A stretch of DNA of 5,992 nucleotides, from the NCBI GenBank assembly GCA_007120675.1, contig SKNE01000126.1:1-5992 (forward strand), in the 5' to 3' direction. This document shows, piece after piece, positions 4,836-5,992 of the stretch. The number at the start of each line of letters is the position of its first letter. Within the stretch, counting starts at the first letter, position 1. The notes under the pieces are model-generated. The model worked only from the letters and a program-made list of their open reading frames with translations, had not been told where the DNA came from and ran no database searches. The position numbers were made by a program, and so were the translations under genes. Source of the DNA: Bacteroidales bacterium. GTDB lineage: Bacteria; Bacteroidota; Bacteroidia; Bacteroidales; UBA7960.

Positions 4836-5992
4836 CTAAAAAAGCAGGCTGCCCAGCTGGTATACCAGGAAAGCAACCACCCAGGCGGTGATGGTGGTGT
4901 ATACCACCGTAAAGAGGCCCCACTTCCAGTGCCCCGCTTCCCGCGAGATGGTGGCAATGACGCCGATGCACGGGAAGTAGAGCAGGGTGAATAACATAAA
5001 GGCCAGGGCCACAAGGGGTGTGAAGACCGGTTCACCGGCACGGGGGCCGGACTGGTATGTCTGGCTCTGTATCTTTTCCACCAGTGACTGGCTGTGGGCC
5101 TGCACTGACTCATCCACCTGGTAAAGGACGGCCAGGGTACTGACCACTATCTCCTTGGCGGCCACACCAGACAGGATGCTGATGGTCATCTTCCAGTCAA
5201 ATCCCAGGGGTGCCATGACCGGTTGAACCGCCTTGCCCAGCCTGCCGATGTAACTGTTCTCCTGCCGTTGGAGGTAGAGGCTGGACTCCATGTTCCTGAT
5301 CTCCATTTCCCTGCTCTGTTGGAGGTGATCCAGGACCTCGGGGCTGGGGTCGCTCAGCTCAGCGGTTATTGCTTCGTAGCTGGCTTCGATGGCAGCGGTT
5401 TTTTCTTCGAGGGTTTCAATGTAACTGCTGCCGTTGGGGAAATAACCCAGGGCCCATATGATGATGGAAGCCACGAGAATGATCCCGCTGATCTTTTTCA
5501 GGTAGTGTACCGCCTTGCTCCACATGTGGAGGGTAATGGCCTTCATGGTTGGAATGCGGTAGGGGGGGAGTTCCATCACAAAAGGGGCTTCTTCCGTGCG
5601 GAACAGGGTTTTCTTCAGCAGCAGCGCCATCCCGATAGCCACCAGGATACCGGTGGTGTAAATGATAAAGAGCATGCTGCCCTGGTATTCCACAAAAAAG
5701 GCAGAAATAAACAGCACATATATGGGCAGGCGGGCACTGCAGGATATGAAAGGGTTGATGAGCATGGTCAGCATGCGGTCGTTGCGGCTGGCCAGGGTGC
5801 GTGTGGCCATGATGGCCGGCACATTGCATCCGAAGCCCATCAAAAGGGGGATGAAGGACTTTCCGTGGAGGCCGATCTTATGCATGAGCTTATCCATGAT
5901 AAATACAGCCCGCGACATGTAGACGGTATCCTCCATCAGGCTGATAAAGAAGAAGAGGATCATGATGTTGGGCAGAAATACGATCACACCGC
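4836..5992 (-). CDS. feoB: Ferrous iron transport protein B, C-terminal membrane part (partial)
   Basis: The frame runs off the right edge without a start, giving about 384 residues of the FeoB membrane domain. The GTP-binding domain and any fused FeoA lie outside. FeoB moves Fe(II) across the inner membrane with GTPase control. Counting from V at 5987-5985, landmarks are FLPNIMILFFFISLMEDT (4-21), KIGLHGKSFIPLLMGFGC (37-54) with gate motif GFGCNVPA (51-58), the second gate region SCSARLP (82-88), ENSYIGRLGK (243-252), GVAAKEIVVSTL (274-285), and YFPCIG (337-342) followed by REAGHWKWG (349-357). All are typical. Between membrane segments lies a charged, probably helical segment (about 185-243) rich in Glu and Gln. 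The gene ends in TAG at 4836-4838, followed 19 nt later by the Cys-rich partner gene. Its promoter and any iron-responsive site are not in the window. Confidence 0.96.
   Translation of the reverse strand, partial: GVIVFLPNIMILFFFISLMEDTVYMSRAVFIMDKLMHKIGLHGKSFIPLLMGFGCNVPAIMATRTLASRNDRMLTMLINPFISCSARLPIYVLFISAFFVEYQGSMLFIIYTTGILVAIGMALLLKKTLFRTEEAPFVMELPPYRIPTMKAITLHMWSKAVHYLKKISGIILVASIIIWALGYFPNGSSYIETLEEKTAAIEASYEAITAELSDPSPEVLDHLQQSREMEIRNMESSLYLQRQENSYIGRLGKAVQPVMAPLGFDWKMTISILSGVAAKEIVVSTLAVLYQVDESVQAHSQSLVEKIQSQTYQSGPRAGEPVFTPLVALAFMLFTLLYFPCIGVIATISREAGHWKWGLFTVVYTTITAWVVAFLVYQLGSLLF

Noticed and set aside
5416..5829. A 137-codon frame on the - strand within feoB in another frame
   Set aside because: It is out of frame inside FeoB, very His/Pro/Gly-rich, and a typical shadow product.
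1..5992. CRISPR arrays, tRNA/rRNA genes, insertion sequences, phage or defence genes
   Set aside because: No direct-repeat arrays, transposase motifs, integrase motifs or structural-RNA landmarks were seen; nearly all DNA is explained by housekeeping genes.

Overview
The window looks like an ordinary chromosomal core segment of a member of the phylum Bacteroidota, probably near Bacteroidales/Marinilabiliales. The order assignment is an inference. The evidence is the gene order ftsH - LUD-domain gene - cdsA - psd, a short archaeal-like Psd, a FeoB followed by a small Cys-rich membrane protein, a promoter matching the Bacteroidota consensus (TTG, 20 nt, TAnnTTTG), and start codons mostly without a convincing Shine-Dalgarno sequence.

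Left half, + strand (1-2519): one tightly packed gene string. It holds the last codons of a probable ftsH, a LUD-domain (LutC-like) gene, a very small DUF2007 gene, cdsA (CDP-diacylglycerol synthase) and psd (phosphatidylserine decarboxylase). The spacings are 6 nt, a 1- or 4-nt overlap, a 4-nt overlap, then about 67 nt, so the genes are probably co-transcribed and several are translationally coupled. CdsA and Psd are two steps of the route phosphatidate -> CDP-DAG -> PS -> phosphatidylethanolamine. PS synthase is not in the window. The LUD and DUF2007 proteins have no firm role here.

Right half, - strand (2538-5992): read in the direction of transcription, it holds the C-terminal membrane part of feoB (5' end outside the window), a FeoB-associated Cys-rich small membrane protein, and recQ with its own candidate promoter. 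psd and recQ converge with only 18 nt between their stop codons. A GC-rich hairpin that may stop psd transcription spans the recQ stop codon.

I did not find an undescribed system. There are no mobile elements, CRISPR arrays, tRNA or rRNA genes, and no phage or defence genes. No gene-free stretch exceeds 300 bases. The most interesting points are the domain order of the RecQ (a segment of about 175 residues inserted between helicase core and zinc site), the promoter that decides the recQ start, the LUD/DUF2007 pair inside a membrane-lipid operon, a charged helical loop in FeoB, and a Glu in place of the usual Asp in CdsA.
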